This document shows positions 26,969 to 37,061 of a stretch of 64,000 nucleotides of DNA, in pieces; the stretch's first letter is position 1, and each line of letters begins with the position of its first letter. A program made the position numbers and the translations under genes. The notes under the pieces are model-generated. The model was not told where the DNA came from and made no database searches. It saw only the letters and a program-made list of their open reading frames with translations. Source of the stretch: Paenibacillus sp. (GTDB taxonomy: Bacteria > Bacillota > Bacilli > Paenibacillales > YIM-B00363); contig NZ_JAPSKE010000014.1 in NCBI RefSeq assembly GCF_031177825.1, positions 1-64,000 on the forward strand, in the 5' to 3' direction.

Positions 26969-27801
26969 GGCGCACCCGCTCCCTCGTCAGATTCCGAAGC
27001 GACTTCCATAAGCGCCGCCTTCAGCTCGGACAATTGCGTATCGATCCGAGCGTCGATGCTTCCGAAGCTTGTACGTACGACGCAGCCTCCCTCGTCGACG
27101 GTCGCGTCCGGAACGATCGTTAAATCCGCTTCCGAGTCGACGGCGAGCAGCAGCTCCGCCCTAGCGTCCTGCATCTTCGCGAATTGGGATGGAGCGACGC
27201 ACAATGTAATTAGCCCCTTCTCCCGACGTCGTTCCAGCGTTCGCTTGACCTGCGCTTTCGTCCATTCGGTGTCGACGGCCAGATGTTCGCCGATGATTTT
27301 CTTCGCCACCGCGGTCGCGAGCTCCACCAAGAACGGCTCCGCTTCCGAGATGACGCGCTCCTTCACGTGATGCGCCTCTTCGACCAGCTGTCGCGCCTCG
27401 CGAAGCAGCGACTCGTACTTCTCCGCCGTTTCGTCTTCGGCTTGCCTCAGTCCTTCGCGGTATCCCGTTTCGTACCCGGATTGGCGGCTCTCCTCCACGA
27501 CGCGCAAGTCTTCCATACGCCGTTCGTCCCACCACCGCTCGATCTGCGAATTCGCTTCGTTCATGAGCCGGTTCGCCTCGTCGGAAGCGCCTTGCAGCAG
27601 CTCCTCGGCCGCCGTCTTCGCGTCTTCGATCAGCTGCTCGGCGACCGCCTCCGACTGCTTGCGCCGTTCGGAGGCGTACGCTTGCTCCGGGTCGAAGGAC
27701 TCGCTTTCGGCCTCCGGGGCAGGCGGTTGATAGATGAAAGCTTCCAGCTTTCGGATTTCTTCCAGGGAAATATACCGATTCGACTTAATCACGTTAGACA
27801 A
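26965..27801 (-). CDS. fliH: FliI regulator FliH
   Basis: 278 residues. The N-terminus (NVIKSNRYISLEEIRKLEAF) is followed by a long Glu/Ala-rich coiled coil (about 45-150) and a C-terminal domain similar to the F-type ATPase peripheral stalk (FLVELATAVAKKIIGEHLAV). FliH dimers bind FliI and FliN/FliY and regulate the ATPase. It overlaps the fliG end by eight bases and fliI by four. Confidence 0.92.
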   Translation of the reverse strand: MSNVIKSNRYISLEEIRKLEAFIYQPPAPEAESESFDPEQAYASERRKQSEAVAEQLIEDAKTAAEELLQGASDEANRLMNEANSQIERWWDERRMEDLRVVEESRQSGYETGYREGLRQAEDETAEKYESLLREARQLVEEAHHVKERVISEAEPFLVELATAVAKKIIGEHLAVDTEWTKAQVKRTLERRREKGLITLCVAPSQFAKMQDARAELLLAVDSEADLTIVPDATVDEGGCVVRTSFGSIDARIDTQLSELKAALMEVASESDEGAGAP

Positions 27802-28813
27802 TGATATCGTCTCCTCCGCCGCGCGCGATGATAATTTCTCCGGCTTCTTCCAGACGACGTACCGTCGCTACGATGCGAGTTTGCGCTTCCTCGACGTCGC
27901 GCAGACGGACGGGGCCCATAAATTCCATCTCTTCCTTGAACGAATCGGCCATGCGCTTCGACATGTTCCGGAAGATCGCTTCGCGCACTTCCTCGCTCGC
28001 CACTTTGAGGGCAAGCTGCAAATCGGCGTTCTCGATGTCGCGAATGATACGTTGAATCGAACGATTGTCGAGATTGACGATATCTTCGAAGACGAACATT
28101 CGTTTCTTGATTTCTTCGGCCAGCTCGGGATCTTGGATCTCGAGCGAATCGAGAATCGTGCGTTCCGTACCGCGGTCGACGCCGTTCAAAATTTGAACGA
28201 TCGCTTCGATGCCGCCGGCGGACGTGTAATCCTGCGTTACCGTAGCCGACAGCTTCTGCTCGAGCACGCGCTCGACTTGCGAGATGACCTCCGGCGACGT
28301 GCTGTCCATGAGCGCGATTCGCTTCGCGACGTCCGCTTGCTTCTCTTGCGGCAGCGACGATAGGATGATCGCCGCTTGTTCCGCATGCAAATACGAGAGG
28401 ACGAGCGCGATCGTCTGCGCGTTCTCGTTCTGTATGAAGTTCAAAATTTGACCGGCATCCGCTTTCCGAGCGAAGTCGAAAGGACGAACTTGAAGCGTAG
28501 CCGTCAAGCGGTTGATAATGTCCATCGCCTTGCCGGCGCCGAGCGCCTTCTCCAAAATTTCCTTCGCGTAGTTGATGCCGCCTTGCGTAAGGAACTCTTG
28601 CGCGACCGCGATCTGATGGAATTCCGCCATGATCGCGTCCTTCTCGACCGGATCGACTTTGCGGACGTTGGCGATTTCCAGCGTCAGCTGCTCGATCTCT
28701 TCGTCGCGCAGATGCTTAAATACTTGCGCGGATACCTCGGGGCCTAGCGTAATGAGCAGAATCGCCGCTTTCTGCCGGCCCGTGAGCATTTGTTGCATCT
28801 GACCCTTCGCCAT
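27794..28813 (-). CDS. fliG: Flagellar motor switch protein FliG
   Basis: 339 residues. The N-terminal part binds FliF (LTGRQKAAILLITLGPEVSA). The middle domain carries the EHPQ-type region here reading LSYLHAEQAAIILSSLP. The C-terminal torque domain shows MFVFEDIVNLDNRSIQRIIR and charged residues contacting the stator. FliG converts stator motion into rotation. Length and order are standard. Confidence 0.96.
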   Translation of the reverse strand: MAKGQMQQMLTGRQKAAILLITLGPEVSAQVFKHLRDEEIEQLTLEIANVRKVDPVEKDAIMAEFHQIAVAQEFLTQGGINYAKEILEKALGAGKAMDIINRLTATLQVRPFDFARKADAGQILNFIQNENAQTIALVLSYLHAEQAAIILSSLPQEKQADVAKRIALMDSTSPEVISQVERVLEQKLSATVTQDYTSAGGIEAIVQILNGVDRGTERTILDSLEIQDPELAEEIKKRMFVFEDIVNLDNRSIQRIIRDIENADLQLALKVASEEVREAIFRNMSKRMADSFKEEMEFMGPVRLRDVEEAQTRIVATVRRLEEAGEIIIARGGGDDIIV

Positions 28814-28825
28814 TCGGTTCCACCT

Positions 28826-30412
28826 CTATTCATCCGCCAGCCAGGTGCGAAGGAGATTCGTAAATTCTTCGGGCTTGCGCTTCGCGAGCTGTTCCAGCTG
28901 CTTGCGTATTTGACTGTCGTTGCCGACCTGTTCGATATCGAGTACGACCTCCGGCTGGCTCGCCGCCGCCGCGGCCGCCTCCAGCTCCGCTTGCGCGATC
29001 GCCTCCGCCTGCGCCTTCCGTCGACGGACGAGGAAGAAACCGCCGCCTGCGAGGAGCGCCATGACCGCCGCGCCCGCGATCGCGTACAGCAACGTCTGAT
29101 TGTCGTTCGCCGCCGTCGTCGCGGCCGAACCGCCGAACGATCGCGAAATGACCGAAACCTTAGAGGACAATTGTTCGTCCGTAAGGGTGACGCCGGTATT
29201 CGCGAGAGATGTGCCTACGATGTTCTTAAGGAGCGCCTCGACTTGGGCGACCGTCTCCGGATCGTTGTCCGCATTGATGCCGACGGAGATGCTTAAGTCT
29301 TGCACGACGTACGGACTCTTCACGATTTCGTTGGTAATGCGGTTCACTTCGAAATTTTCCGTAATGTCGCTTTTTTCGGATTCCAAATTGCCTTGCGACG
29401 TCGTACCCGGGTAACCCGGCACATCCGTCTCGCCCGTGCCCGTCGTTCCGCCGGTTTCGCCGCCGGTGCTGTTGACCGTCTCTTCGATGGCGTTTCGGGA
29501 AATAATAATGCCCGTGCCGTCTTCTTGGTTTACCGGAGTAACAAGGTTCTCTTGACTTTTCCGTTGGTCGAAATTCAGGGTCGAGAAGACGCTCACGATG
29601 ACGTCCTCTTGGCCGAGCAGCGGCGCCAAGAAGCTCATGACGTTGCGCTGCAGATCGAGCTCGAATTGCTTCTTAAACCGCATCTGCTGTTCGAGCTGCC
29701 CCGCCGAAGCGCCGGCGCCCGCGCCGAGCTTGGAGGACGGAAGCAATTCGCCGTTCTGGTCGGAAATCGTAATGTTGTCGAGCGTCAAATTCGGCACGCT
29801 CTTCGCCACGAGATTGTAGATCGTATCGATCTTCGCTTGGTCCGGCGGGAAGCCGGGGGTGAAGTTGACGACGACCGAAGCGGTGGATTGCTGGCCCGCG
29901 CCGTCCGGGTTTAAAAATACGCTTTGCTTCGGGGAATTGATCAACACCTCGGAGCTGGAGACGCCGCTGATTTGGTTGATCAACCGCTGGATCTCGCCGG
30001 ATCTCGCGTCCGCGTTCAGAACGTCGAACTGCGAATCCGTCATGCTCCAGCTGTTCATGTTCTCTCTGAAAATCTCGTAGCCGATCGATCCGTTCGTCAC
30101 GAGTCCTTGCGAAGCCACGTCGATCTTGACGGACGACACGTCGGTGCTCGGGACGCCGATCGTACGCCCGTCAAGACTCAGTTTGTAGGGGATTCCGGAA
30201 GATTCCAGGTAACCTTTCACATTGGCGGCATCCGTCGGATTCAAATCGGTGAATGCGACGGAATACTCCGTTTTGGAAAATTGAAACACAAGCAGTGCGA
30301 TCGTCGCGACGCTGAGAACGAAAGCGCCGATAAACATGAATCGTTGCTTGTTACTATATTGACCCCAGAACCGTAGAATGGCTTCTCGGTACCGGACGAG
30401 CGTTTCGTTCAC
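28826..30412 (-). CDS. fliF: Flagellar MS-ring protein FliF
   Basis: 528 residues. Two transmembrane helices flank the periplasmic ring domains (about 27-46 and 440-462). Family motifs include YSVAFTDLNPTDAANVKGYL, VSSSEVLINSPKQSVF and DLQRNVMSFLAPLLGQEDVI. The acidic C-terminal tail (PEEFTNLLRTWLADE) docks FliG. The MS ring is the assembly platform for rod, export gate and C ring. Confidence 0.96.
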   Translation of the reverse strand: MNETLVRYREAILRFWGQYSNKQRFMFIGAFVLSVATIALLVFQFSKTEYSVAFTDLNPTDAANVKGYLESSGIPYKLSLDGRTIGVPSTDVSSVKIDVASQGLVTNGSIGYEIFRENMNSWSMTDSQFDVLNADARSGEIQRLINQISGVSSSEVLINSPKQSVFLNPDGAGQQSTASVVVNFTPGFPPDQAKIDTIYNLVAKSVPNLTLDNITISDQNGELLPSSKLGAGAGASAGQLEQQMRFKKQFELDLQRNVMSFLAPLLGQEDVIVSVFSTLNFDQRKSQENLVTPVNQEDGTGIIISRNAIEETVNSTGGETGGTTGTGETDVPGYPGTTSQGNLESEKSDITENFEVNRITNEIVKSPYVVQDLSISVGINADNDPETVAQVEALLKNIVGTSLANTGVTLTDEQLSSKVSVISRSFGGSAATTAANDNQTLLYAIAGAAVMALLAGGGFFLVRRRKAQAEAIAQAELEAAAAAASQPEVVLDIEQVGNDSQIRKQLEQLAKRKPEEFTNLLRTWLADE

Positions 30413-30451
30413 TTTTTCACCTCATTACCAGGGCTCAGTCGTTGTCGATGA

Positions 30452-30766
30452 TTACAGCTGCGTTCTCATGATTTCTTGGTAAGCCTCGATCACTTTGTTG
30501 CGCACTTGAACGGTAAGCTGCAACCCGAGCTGCGCCTTTTCCGAGGCGATCATCAGGGTATGCACGTCGGAGATTTGACCCGTGACGAATTGTTCGTTCA
30601 ACACCTTCACTTGCTTCTCTTGGCTATCCACCGCTTGTAATGCATTTCCTAAAACATCGCCGAACGATTCTGTGACCTTCGTCACATCGCCGATCTTCGC
30701 TGCGCCGGTACCGCCGTTGCTTGCGATGCCGGAGATCGACAATGGTTTCACGCCCGATACTTCCAT
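30452..30766 (-). CDS. fliE: Flagellar hook-basal body protein FliE
   Basis: 104 residues. The conserved C-terminal half is FGDVLGNALQAVDSQEKQVK followed by HTLMIASEKAQLGLQLTVQV and RNKVIEAYQEIMRTQL. FliE is the first rod component, linking the MS ring to FlgB. It sits between flgC and fliF, the invariant order in this operon. Confidence 0.95.
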   Translation of the reverse strand: MEVSGVKPLSISGIASNGGTGAAKIGDVTKVTESFGDVLGNALQAVDSQEKQVKVLNEQFVTGQISDVHTLMIASEKAQLGLQLTVQVRNKVIEAYQEIMRTQL

Positions 30767-30821
30767 CGGTTTCTCTCCCTCGTATCCTCTAATATCATCT
30801 AATTAAGTAAACACTTACCGA

Positions 30822-31271
30822 TTATCTTCCGATTTCGAGCGCCTTCGTAATGAACGACTTGGATGCGTTCAACGCGGTCACGTTCGCTTCGTACGAACGC
30901 GTGGCGGAAATCATATCCACCATCTCCTTCAGCACGTCGACGTTCGGCATCAAAACGAAGCCGCTCTCGTCGGCATCCGGGTGCGTAGGATTATACACTT
31001 GCTTGTACGGTGCGGGATCGTCGTAAATGCGGGTCACCTTCACGCCTTCTCCCGTATTTTCGCGCATTTTACCGTTCAGGACATCGGCGAACGAAGCCTG
31101 TCCTTTCGGTTCCATAACTACAAGTTTACGAGAATACGGAACCCATTTGCCATCTACAAATTTTCCCCTCGTTGTTTCGGCGTTGGCAATATTGGAAGCG
31201 ATGACGTCCATGCGCAAGCGTTGGGCCGTCAATGCCGAAGAACTGATATCAAAGCCGTTCGTAAGTCGCAT
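30822..31271 (-). CDS. flgC: Flagellar rod protein FlgC
   Basis: 149 residues. The rod motif is FDISSSALTAQRLRMDVIAS with NIANAETTRG. The C-terminal part reads LMPNVDVLKEMVDMISATRS with YEANVTALNASKSF. FlgC is a proximal rod subunit exported by the flagellar system. The start ATG shares one base with the flgB stop (TAATG). Confidence 0.96.
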   Translation of the reverse strand: MRLTNGFDISSSALTAQRLRMDVIASNIANAETTRGKFVDGKWVPYSRKLVVMEPKGQASFADVLNGKMRENTGEGVKVTRIYDDPAPYKQVYNPTHPDADESGFVLMPNVDVLKEMVDMISATRSYEANVTALNASKSFITKALEIGR

Positions 31272-31678
31272 TATCTAGCCTCCAATGCCGTCTTCGCCAA
31301 TTTGATTTCATGAGAAACCTGCTGCACTAAAGTGTTATAGCGGAGTTGGTTTTTCGCCATTGCCGACATCTCCGAATCGATATCGACGTTGTTCAAGTTA
31401 TTGTTCATGACAGAATTTTCATCAATTGTAATTTTTGACTCAACTTCCTTGCCGCCCCTGCCGATATATATATGGCGGGGGTCCGTACGACGGCCGACGA
31501 TGCCGCCGGGCGTCCCGTTCATGGATTGTTGAAGCAGCGTTTCGAATTGAACTTCGGAGCGCTTGAAGCGAGGCGTGTCGACATTCGCGATATTGTTCGC
31601 GATGACGGCCTGCCGCAGGCTCGAGGCGTCGAGCGTCCGCTCCAACAAGCGGAAGTGGCTTCCGTTTACGTTAAGCAC
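31271..31678 (-). CDS. flgB: Flagellar rod protein FlgB, first gene of the fla/che operon
   Basis: 135 residues. The rod N-terminus LLERTLDASSLRQAVIANNI with ANVDTPRFKRSEV is clear, and the C-terminus ends in the usual amphipathic helix (LRYNTLVQQVSHEIKLAKTA). I start it at the GTG at 31678, which follows AAGGGGGA at good spacing. The frame is open to 31729, but those residues do not resemble FlgB. It follows codY, as in Bacillus subtilis. Confidence 0.93.
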   Translation of the reverse strand: MLNVNGSHFRLLERTLDASSLRQAVIANNIANVDTPRFKRSEVQFETLLQQSMNGTPGGIVGRRTDPRHIYIGRGGKEVESKITIDENSVMNNNLNNVDIDSEMSAMAKNQLRYNTLVQQVSHEIKLAKTALEAR

Positions 31679-31852
31679 AAGGGTCCCCCTTCCTATACGA
31701 AAATGATATAGAATTCCTAAAAAACGCACACTTGATTTAGGTCAGATAATCTTATTCCACAGTCCTTGTTTTTTTTCCTTCTTTATTCGACATTTTTTAT
31801 CGAAATTTCTGCTCCCTTTGTAGGATCTTGTTGGAATTGCGTCATAAGACGC
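31679..31852 (-). promoter_or_regulatory. Presumed fla/che operon promoter region
   Basis: 174 AT-rich bases between the codY terminator and flgB, the only place upstream of flgB for the main operon promoter. I find no convincing sigma-A pair and no good sigma-D box; the best -10-like strings (TATCAT near 31700) lack a matching -35. An A/T-rich AAATTTCGATAAAAA-like stretch vaguely resembles a CodY box with about six mismatches. Confidence 0.4.
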
Positions 31853-31892
31853 AAAAAAAGGCCCCGCCTCGCAAATAAGAGGTAGGGCCTTT
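31853..31892 (-). terminator. Rho-independent terminator of codY
   Basis: On the minus strand an AAAGGCCC-ACCTC arm pairs with GAGG-GGGCCTTT over an 8-base loop, followed by seven T. It lies about 20 bases after the codY stop and separates the hslVU-codY unit from fla/che. Confidence 0.9.
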
Positions 31893-31912
31893 AGCCTATA
31901 TCAACCAAGTCT

Positions 31913-32710
31913 CTAGTTTGTTGCTTCTCGAGAAATCCCAGGTTTTACTATTTGTTCGACAAGCTGATCGTTCAAAATCTTTATATACGTGCCCTTCATG
32001 CCGAGCGACCGCGTCTCGATGACGCCGGCGCTCTCCAGCTTGCGCAGCGCGTTGACGATAACGGAGCGCGTGATGCCGACCCGATCCGCCACCTTGCTCG
32101 CTACGAGCAGTCCCTCTTTGCCGTTCAGCTCCTCGAAAATATGCTCTACCGCCTCGAGCTCGCTGAAGCTGAGCGAACCGACTGCGACCTGTACGGCCGC
32201 TTTCGTCCGCGCCTCCAGCTCGCTCTCCTCGGCGCGCTCCCGCAATATTTCCATCCCGACGATCGTCGAGCCGTATTCCGCCAAAATCAGGTCGTCGTCG
32301 CCGAACGGCGACTCCGCGCGCGTAATCAGCAACGTTCCGATCCGGTCGCCGGCGCCGAGTATCGGAACGACCGTCACGAACCGATCCTCCATCAGCTCGT
32401 GGACCTTCTCGACGAGGTTGCGGTACGGACTGTCATCGTCCGTATTGCCGGTCGTCTCATCGATGCTGGAGAACCAATGGTTCGCTTCCTGCGGGAACCG
32501 TCGGTCCTCTAGAACGAATCGGGCGAGGTCCGCCCCTTGCGGATTTCGCGCAAGACCGCAGCCGAGAATTTTCCCTTTGCGGCTGACGACGAACACGTTC
32601 GCGTCGATGACGTCCCGCAGCACCTCTCCCATCTCCATGAAGTTGACGGACGTGCCGGCCGCTTTTTGCAGCAGTTTATTCAACCGCCTCGTTTTGGATA
32701 ACAATGTCAT
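31913..32710 (-). CDS. codY: GTP-sensing transcriptional pleiotropic repressor CodY
   Basis: 265 residues. The N-terminal GAF domain binds branched-chain amino acids ([20 protein letters not shown], then [15 protein letters not shown]). The C-terminal winged helix-turn-helix reads [20 protein letters not shown] followed by [12 protein letters not shown]. CodY represses nutrient-limitation genes while GTP and isoleucine are high. In Bacillus subtilis its targets include the fla/che promoter, which here lies directly downstream. It follows hslU and ends at its own terminator. Confidence 0.97.
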   Translation of the reverse strand: MTLLSKTRRLNKLLQKAAGTSVNFMEMGEVLRDVIDANVFVVSRKGKILGCGLARNPQGADLARFVLEDRRFPQEANHWFSSIDETTGNTDDDSPYRNLVEKVHELMEDRFVTVVPILGAGDRIGTLLITRAESPFGDDDLILAEYGSTIVGMEILRERAEESELEARTKAAVQVAVGSLSFSELEAVEHIFEELNGKEGLLVASKVADRVGITRSVIVNALRKLESAGVIETRSLGMKGTYIKILNDQLVEQIVKPGISREATN

Positions 32711-32735
32711 GTTGATGCACTCAAGCCTCTCGAGA

Positions 32736-34136
32736 TTATAGGATATACTGACTTAAATCGCGGTTTTTCGCTACTTCGCCGAGCTTTTCCCGCACGTATT
32801 CCGGCGTGATGACGATGTTCTCCAGCGTGATGTCCGGCGCTTCGAAGCTCAGATCCTCCAACAGCTTCTCGAGAATCGTGTGCAGTCGTCTCGCGCCGAT
32901 ATTTTCGGTATTTTGATTCACTTCCGCGGCGATTTTCGCGATTTCCGAGACGGCTTCCGGCGAAAACTCGACCTCGATGCCCTCGGTTCTCAGAAGCGCT
33001 GCGTATTGTTTCGTCAGCGCGTTCTTCGGCTCCTTCAAGATGAGCTCGAAGTCGCTCTGGGTCAGCGAGCTTAGTTCGACGCGGATCGGGAATCGACCCT
33101 GCAGCTCCGGTATAAGGTCCGAAGGCTTCGCCACGTGGAACGCCCCGGCTGCGATGAAGAGTACGTAATCGGTCTTCACCGGACCGTATTTCGTTACGAC
33201 CGTAGAGCCTTCCACGATCGGCAAGATGTCGCGTTGCACGCCTTCGCGCGATACGTCCGGTCCGTTCCCCCGCGAAGAGCTGGCGATCTTGTCGATCTCG
33301 TCGATGAAGATAATGCCGGATTGTTCCGCGCGCCGAATCGACTCCTGCGTCACGTCGTCCATGTCGATGAGCTTCTGCGCTTCTTCTTGGGTCAGCACCT
33401 TGCGGGCTTCCTTGACGGTCAGCTTGCGCTTCTTCGTCCGCTTCGGCAGGAAGTTGCCGAACATCTCCTGCATATTCATGCCCATCTGCTCGTTGCCGCC
33501 GGGACCGGACAACATGTCGAGCATGTTCGGCGCGTTCTCTTCGACCTCGATTTCGATCTGCTCGTTCTCGAGATGCCCGTTCGCCAGGTTGCGGCGCGCG
33601 ATGTCGCGACGGTCGTTCAGCGTCGGGTCGTGCTCCTGCGGAGGCTGTTGCTGCTGCGCCTGTCCGAAAATCATCTCGAGCGGATTTTTCGGCGTCTTCT
33701 CGCGCTGCGGCGAAGGAACGAGGATCGAAACGATCCGCTCGTTGGCGAGCGCCTCCGCTCGGTCCTTAACCTTCTCCGTCCGCTCGGCCTTCACCATCCG
33801 GATCGCCGTCTCGACGAGATCGCGAACCATCGACTCGACGTCGCGACCGACGTATCCGATTTCCGTGAATTTGGTCGCTTCGACTTTCACGAACGGCGCG
33901 TTCACGAGCTTCGCGAGGCGACGCGCGATTTCCGTCTTGCCGACCCCGGTCGGTCCGATCATGAGCAGGTTCTTCGGCACGACCTCGTCCCGAATCGATT
34001 CGTCCAGCTGGCTCCGACGGTATCGATTCCGCAGCGCGACCGCCATCGAACGTTTCGCCTTTTTCTGACCGACGATGTACTTATCAAGCTCCGCGACGAT
34101 TTGTCTAGGTGTATAGGCTTCATTAGATGTAGACAT
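32736..34136 (-). CDS. hslU: ATP-dependent protease ATPase subunit HslU (ClpY)
   Basis: 466 residues. The Walker A motif is GPTGVGKTE (61-69) and Walker B is [13 protein letters not shown] large intermediate domain (about 110-240) and the AAA+ C-terminal segment ([20 protein letters not shown]) follow. HslU unfolds substrates for the HslV peptidase chamber. The pore-loop and arginine-finger regions look intact. It is ten bases downstream of hslV. Confidence 0.96.
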   Translation of the reverse strand: MSTSNEAYTPRQIVAELDKYIVGQKKAKRSMAVALRNRYRRSQLDESIRDEVVPKNLLMIGPTGVGKTEIARRLAKLVNAPFVKVEATKFTEIGYVGRDVESMVRDLVETAIRMVKAERTEKVKDRAEALANERIVSILVPSPQREKTPKNPLEMIFGQAQQQQPPQEHDPTLNDRRDIARRNLANGHLENEQIEIEVEENAPNMLDMLSGPGGNEQMGMNMQEMFGNFLPKRTKKRKLTVKEARKVLTQEEAQKLIDMDDVTQESIRRAEQSGIIFIDEIDKIASSSRGNGPDVSREGVQRDILPIVEGSTVVTKYGPVKTDYVLFIAAGAFHVAKPSDLIPELQGRFPIRVELSSLTQSDFELILKEPKNALTKQYAALLRTEGIEVEFSPEAVSEIAKIAAEVNQNTENIGARRLHTILEKLLEDLSFEAPDITLENIVITPEYVREKLGEVAKNRDLSQYIL

Positions 34137-34145
34137 AAGACCTCC

Positions 34146-34697
34146 CTACCCCTCCATCTCTTCGACGATGATGTTATCATTCGTATATACGCAAATCTCG
34201 GCGGCCATCTTCATGGCGGCCAAGGCGATTTCTTTCGCTTCCATATGATCTCCCGCGTACCGCTTGAGCGCCCGCCCCGCGGATAACGCGAAGCTCCCGC
34301 CGGAACCGATGGCGAGTACGCCGTCGTCCGGCTCGATGATTTCCCCGTTGCCCGAAATAAGCAGCAGGTGCTGCGAATCCATGACGATCATCATCGCTTC
34401 GAGCCGGCGAAGCACCCGATCGGACCGCCATTCCTTGGCTAACTCTACCGCCGCTCGCTGCAAGTTGCCTCCGTGCTCTTCCAATTTCCCTTCGAATTTC
34501 TCGAACAGCGTAATCGCGTCGGCCACCGAGCCGGCGAAGCCGGCCGCGACCTTGCCCCGATACAGGCGACGTACTTTCTTCGCGCCGTGCTTCATGACCA
34601 TCGCGTTGCCGAACGTCACTTGTCCGTCCCCTGCGATCGCTCCCTTGCCCTTATGCCGAACCGCGAAGATCGTGGTGGCGTGAAAGCTCATCTCCAT
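34146..34697 (-). CDS. hslV: ATP-dependent protease proteolytic subunit HslV (ClpQ/CodW)
   Basis: 183 residues as drawn. The core [15 protein letters not shown], then [20 protein letters not shown] and [20 protein letters not shown], is diagnostic. HslV is an N-terminal-nucleophile peptidase. Two ATG codons compete: 34697 (better ribosome-site spacing, giving MEMSF) and 34691 (giving MSF). In Bacillus subtilis ClpQ the mature protein begins with serine, so the second start would leave a serine at the N-terminus. Confidence 0.93.
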   Translation of the reverse strand: MEMSFHATTIFAVRHKGKGAIAGDGQVTFGNAMVMKHGAKKVRRLYRGKVAAGFAGSVADAITLFEKFEGKLEEHGGNLQRAAVELAKEWRSDRVLRRLEAMMIVMDSQHLLLISGNGEIIEPDDGVLAIGSGGSFALSAGRALKRYAGDHMEAKEIALAAMKMAAEICVYTNDNIIVEEMEG

Positions 34698-34737
34698 CGT
34701 CGCGCGTCCCCCCTTCGAAAATCAATATTGTCGGTGC

Positions 34738-35643
34738 CTACGCTCTCGGATGAGCGCGGTTATAAATCGATTGCAGATGATCCTTCGTTACATGCGTGTA
34801 CACTTGGGTCGTCGACAGATGCGCATGCCCCAGCAGCTCTTGGACCGAACGCAGGTCGGCCCCGGCCTCCAGCAGATGCGTCGCGAACGTGTGGCGCAGC
34901 GTATGCGGGCTGATGCCGTTCACGTCGGCGAGCTTAGCCACGTATTTGTCCAAGATGCGACGAACGCTCCGATCGCTAAGACGGGTACCGTCGCGGTTCA
35001 AGAACAAGGCCCTCTCCCCCGCGGCTTTGGCGGACTTCGCAAGAAGCGCGTAGCGCCCGCCCTCTACATATACGCGGAGCGCGTCCGAAGCATGTTCCCC
35101 GACCGGAACCCACCGTTCCTTGCCGCCCTTCCCGAGCACGAGCGCCATGCCGAGGTCGAGTCGAACCGCGTCCATGTCGAGGCCGACGAGCTCTCCGACG
35201 CGAAGGCCGCTCGAGTACAATAGCTCGAACATCGCCCGGTCTCTGGCTCCGAGCGGCGTCGCTTCGTCCGGCGACGTCAGAAGCCGGATCGTCTGATCCG
35301 GATATAGGAACTTCGGCAGCGGCTTATCGAGCTTCGGACTGCGGACGGCTTGCATCGGATTCGTTTCGATCCGGCCTTCCTGCATCAGAAAGCGAAAAAA
35401 CGATCGCAGCGCGGACAGCTTTCGCGCGACGGATCGCTTCGCCAATTGCTTCTCGTGCAGTCCGGCGAGAAACGTGCGCACCGTCACGTACGTGACGGCG
35501 GCCAAATCGTCGCCGGATTGCGTTCGTAGAAATTCCAAAAACTGCGTTAAGTCGGAGGCGTACTGCCGGATCGTATATGGAGACGCGTTATGCTCCATCT
35601 CCTGAGCGAGTAAAAATCGAGCTACCCATTCGTCCGAATTCAT
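34738..35643 (-). CDS. xerC: Tyrosine recombinase XerC
   Basis: 301 residues. An N-terminal SAM-like core-binding domain ([17 protein letters not shown]) precedes the catalytic domain. The catalytic residues are all visible: Arg148 (SSGLRVGEL), Lys172/175 (GKGGKER), His247 and Arg250 (SPHTLRHTF), His273 ([10 protein letters not shown]) and nucleophile Tyr282 (VYTHV). With XerD it resolves chromosome dimers at dif. It lies between trmFO and hslV, the normal place in Bacillales. Confidence 0.95.
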   Translation of the reverse strand: MNSDEWVARFLLAQEMEHNASPYTIRQYASDLTQFLEFLRTQSGDDLAAVTYVTVRTFLAGLHEKQLAKRSVARKLSALRSFFRFLMQEGRIETNPMQAVRSPKLDKPLPKFLYPDQTIRLLTSPDEATPLGARDRAMFELLYSSGLRVGELVGLDMDAVRLDLGMALVLGKGGKERWVPVGEHASDALRVYVEGGRYALLAKSAKAAGERALFLNRDGTRLSDRSVRRILDKYVAKLADVNGISPHTLRHTFATHLLEAGADLRSVQELLGHAHLSTTQVYTHVTKDHLQSIYNRAHPRA

Positions 35644-35721
35644 GCCGTGATCGATCCCCCCGACGCGTGCGTATGAAGCCTAGCTTGCGCTTCCTTCATC
35701 GTATCACAGCGAGAATCGCGT

Positions 35722-37050
35722 TTACAAGACAGGGGCTCTAACGATTGTCGAAAAATTCTGAATTCGTTCCAGCGCCCGATTCGCGATTCGTTCGTTCTTT
35801 TCCTTCTTGTTCCGGATCTTCTCTCCGAGCGGCGGGAACAATCCGAAGTTGGCGTTCATCGGTTGGAAGTGGCGGAAATCTGCCGTCGTGATGTAATGCG
35901 CCATGCTGCCGAGCGCCGTATCTTCCGGGAAGACGAGCGGCTCTTGTCCGAGCGCGTACCGGGCGGCGTTAATGCCCGCGATCAGACCCGAAGCCGCGGA
36001 TTCCACGTACCCTTCCACGCCCGTCATCTGCCCCGCGAAAAACAAATCGTCGCGGCCCTGATATTGATACGTCGGGCGGAGCAGCTTCGGCGAGTTGATG
36101 AACGTATTGCGGTGCATGACGCCGAAGCGAACGAATTCCGCGTTCTCGAGACCCGGGATCATGGAAAATACCCGCTTCTGCTCGCCCCATTTCAGATGGG
36201 TTTGGAAGCCGACCAAGTTGAACAGCGTTCCCGCGGAATTGTCCTGCCGCAGCTGGACGACCGCGAACGGCTGCTTGCCGGTGCGCGGATCGACGAGGCC
36301 GACGGGCTTCAAGGGACCGAACAGCAGCGTCTGCTTGCCGCGGCTCGCCATTACTTCGATCGGCATGCAGCCTTCGAAGTACACTTCCTTCTCGAACTCC
36401 TTCAGCGGCGCCGCTTCCGCGGTCGTCAACGCTTCGTAGAAGGCGTTCCACTCCTCTTCGTTCATCGGGCAATTCAGGTATGCGGCTTCCCCCTTATCGT
36501 ACCGGGAGGCGAGGAATACCTTGTCCATGTCGATCGAATCCTTCTCGACGATCGGCGCGGCCGCGTCGTAGAAGTAGAAGTAGTCTTCCCCGGTAAGTCC
36601 GCGGATGCGTTCCGACAGCTCGGGCGACGTCAGCGGACCGGTGGCGACGACGACGACGCCGGACGGCAGCTCCGGCATCTCTTCGGTGCGCACGTCGATG
36701 TTCGGATGCGTCCGAAGCCGGGTCGTCACCTCGCCGGAAAATCCGTCTCGGTCGACGGCGAGCGCGCCTCCCGCCGGGACCGCGTGACGGTCCGCGGCGG
36801 AGAGGATGAGCGAATCGAGCAGCCGCATCTCTTCCTTCAAGACGCCGACCGCGTTGCTGAGGCCGTTCGCCCGCAGGCTGTTGCTGCAGACGAGCTCCGC
36901 GAATTTATCGGTATGATGCGCCGGGGTTTTCCGAACCGGCCGCATCTCGTATAACGTGACGCGTACGCCGCTTTCGGCGATCTGCCAAGCCGCTTCGCTG
37001 CCGGCCAGGCCCGCGCCGATGACGGTCACATGCGGTTCCATGCTGTTCAT
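35722..37050 (-). CDS. trmFO: tRNA (uracil-54-C5)-methyltransferase TrmFO
   Basis: 442 residues. The FAD-binding start is [20 protein letters not shown]. Conserved blocks include [40 protein letters not shown] and [20 protein letters not shown]. The enzyme uses methylenetetrahydrofolate and FAD to make ribothymidine at T-loop position 54. AAAGGAG lies only two bases before the ATG at 37050 and eleven before the ATG at 37041, so translation may begin at MEPHV. It follows topA. Confidence 0.95.
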   Translation of the reverse strand: MNSMEPHVTVIGAGLAGSEAAWQIAESGVRVTLYEMRPVRKTPAHHTDKFAELVCSNSLRANGLSNAVGVLKEEMRLLDSLILSAADRHAVPAGGALAVDRDGFSGEVTTRLRTHPNIDVRTEEMPELPSGVVVVATGPLTSPELSERIRGLTGEDYFYFYDAAAPIVEKDSIDMDKVFLASRYDKGEAAYLNCPMNEEEWNAFYEALTTAEAAPLKEFEKEVYFEGCMPIEVMASRGKQTLLFGPLKPVGLVDPRTGKQPFAVVQLRQDNSAGTLFNLVGFQTHLKWGEQKRVFSMIPGLENAEFVRFGVMHRNTFINSPKLLRPTYQYQGRDDLFFAGQMTGVEGYVESAASGLIAGINAARYALGQEPLVFPEDTALGSMAHYITTADFRHFQPMNANFGLFPPLGEKIRNKKEKNERIANRALERIQNFSTIVRAPVL

Positions 37051-37061
37051 AGCTCCTTTAC

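Noticed and set aside
31760..31810. CodY-box-like sequence upstream of flgB
   Set aside because: About six mismatches to the 15-base consensus; not listed as a site.
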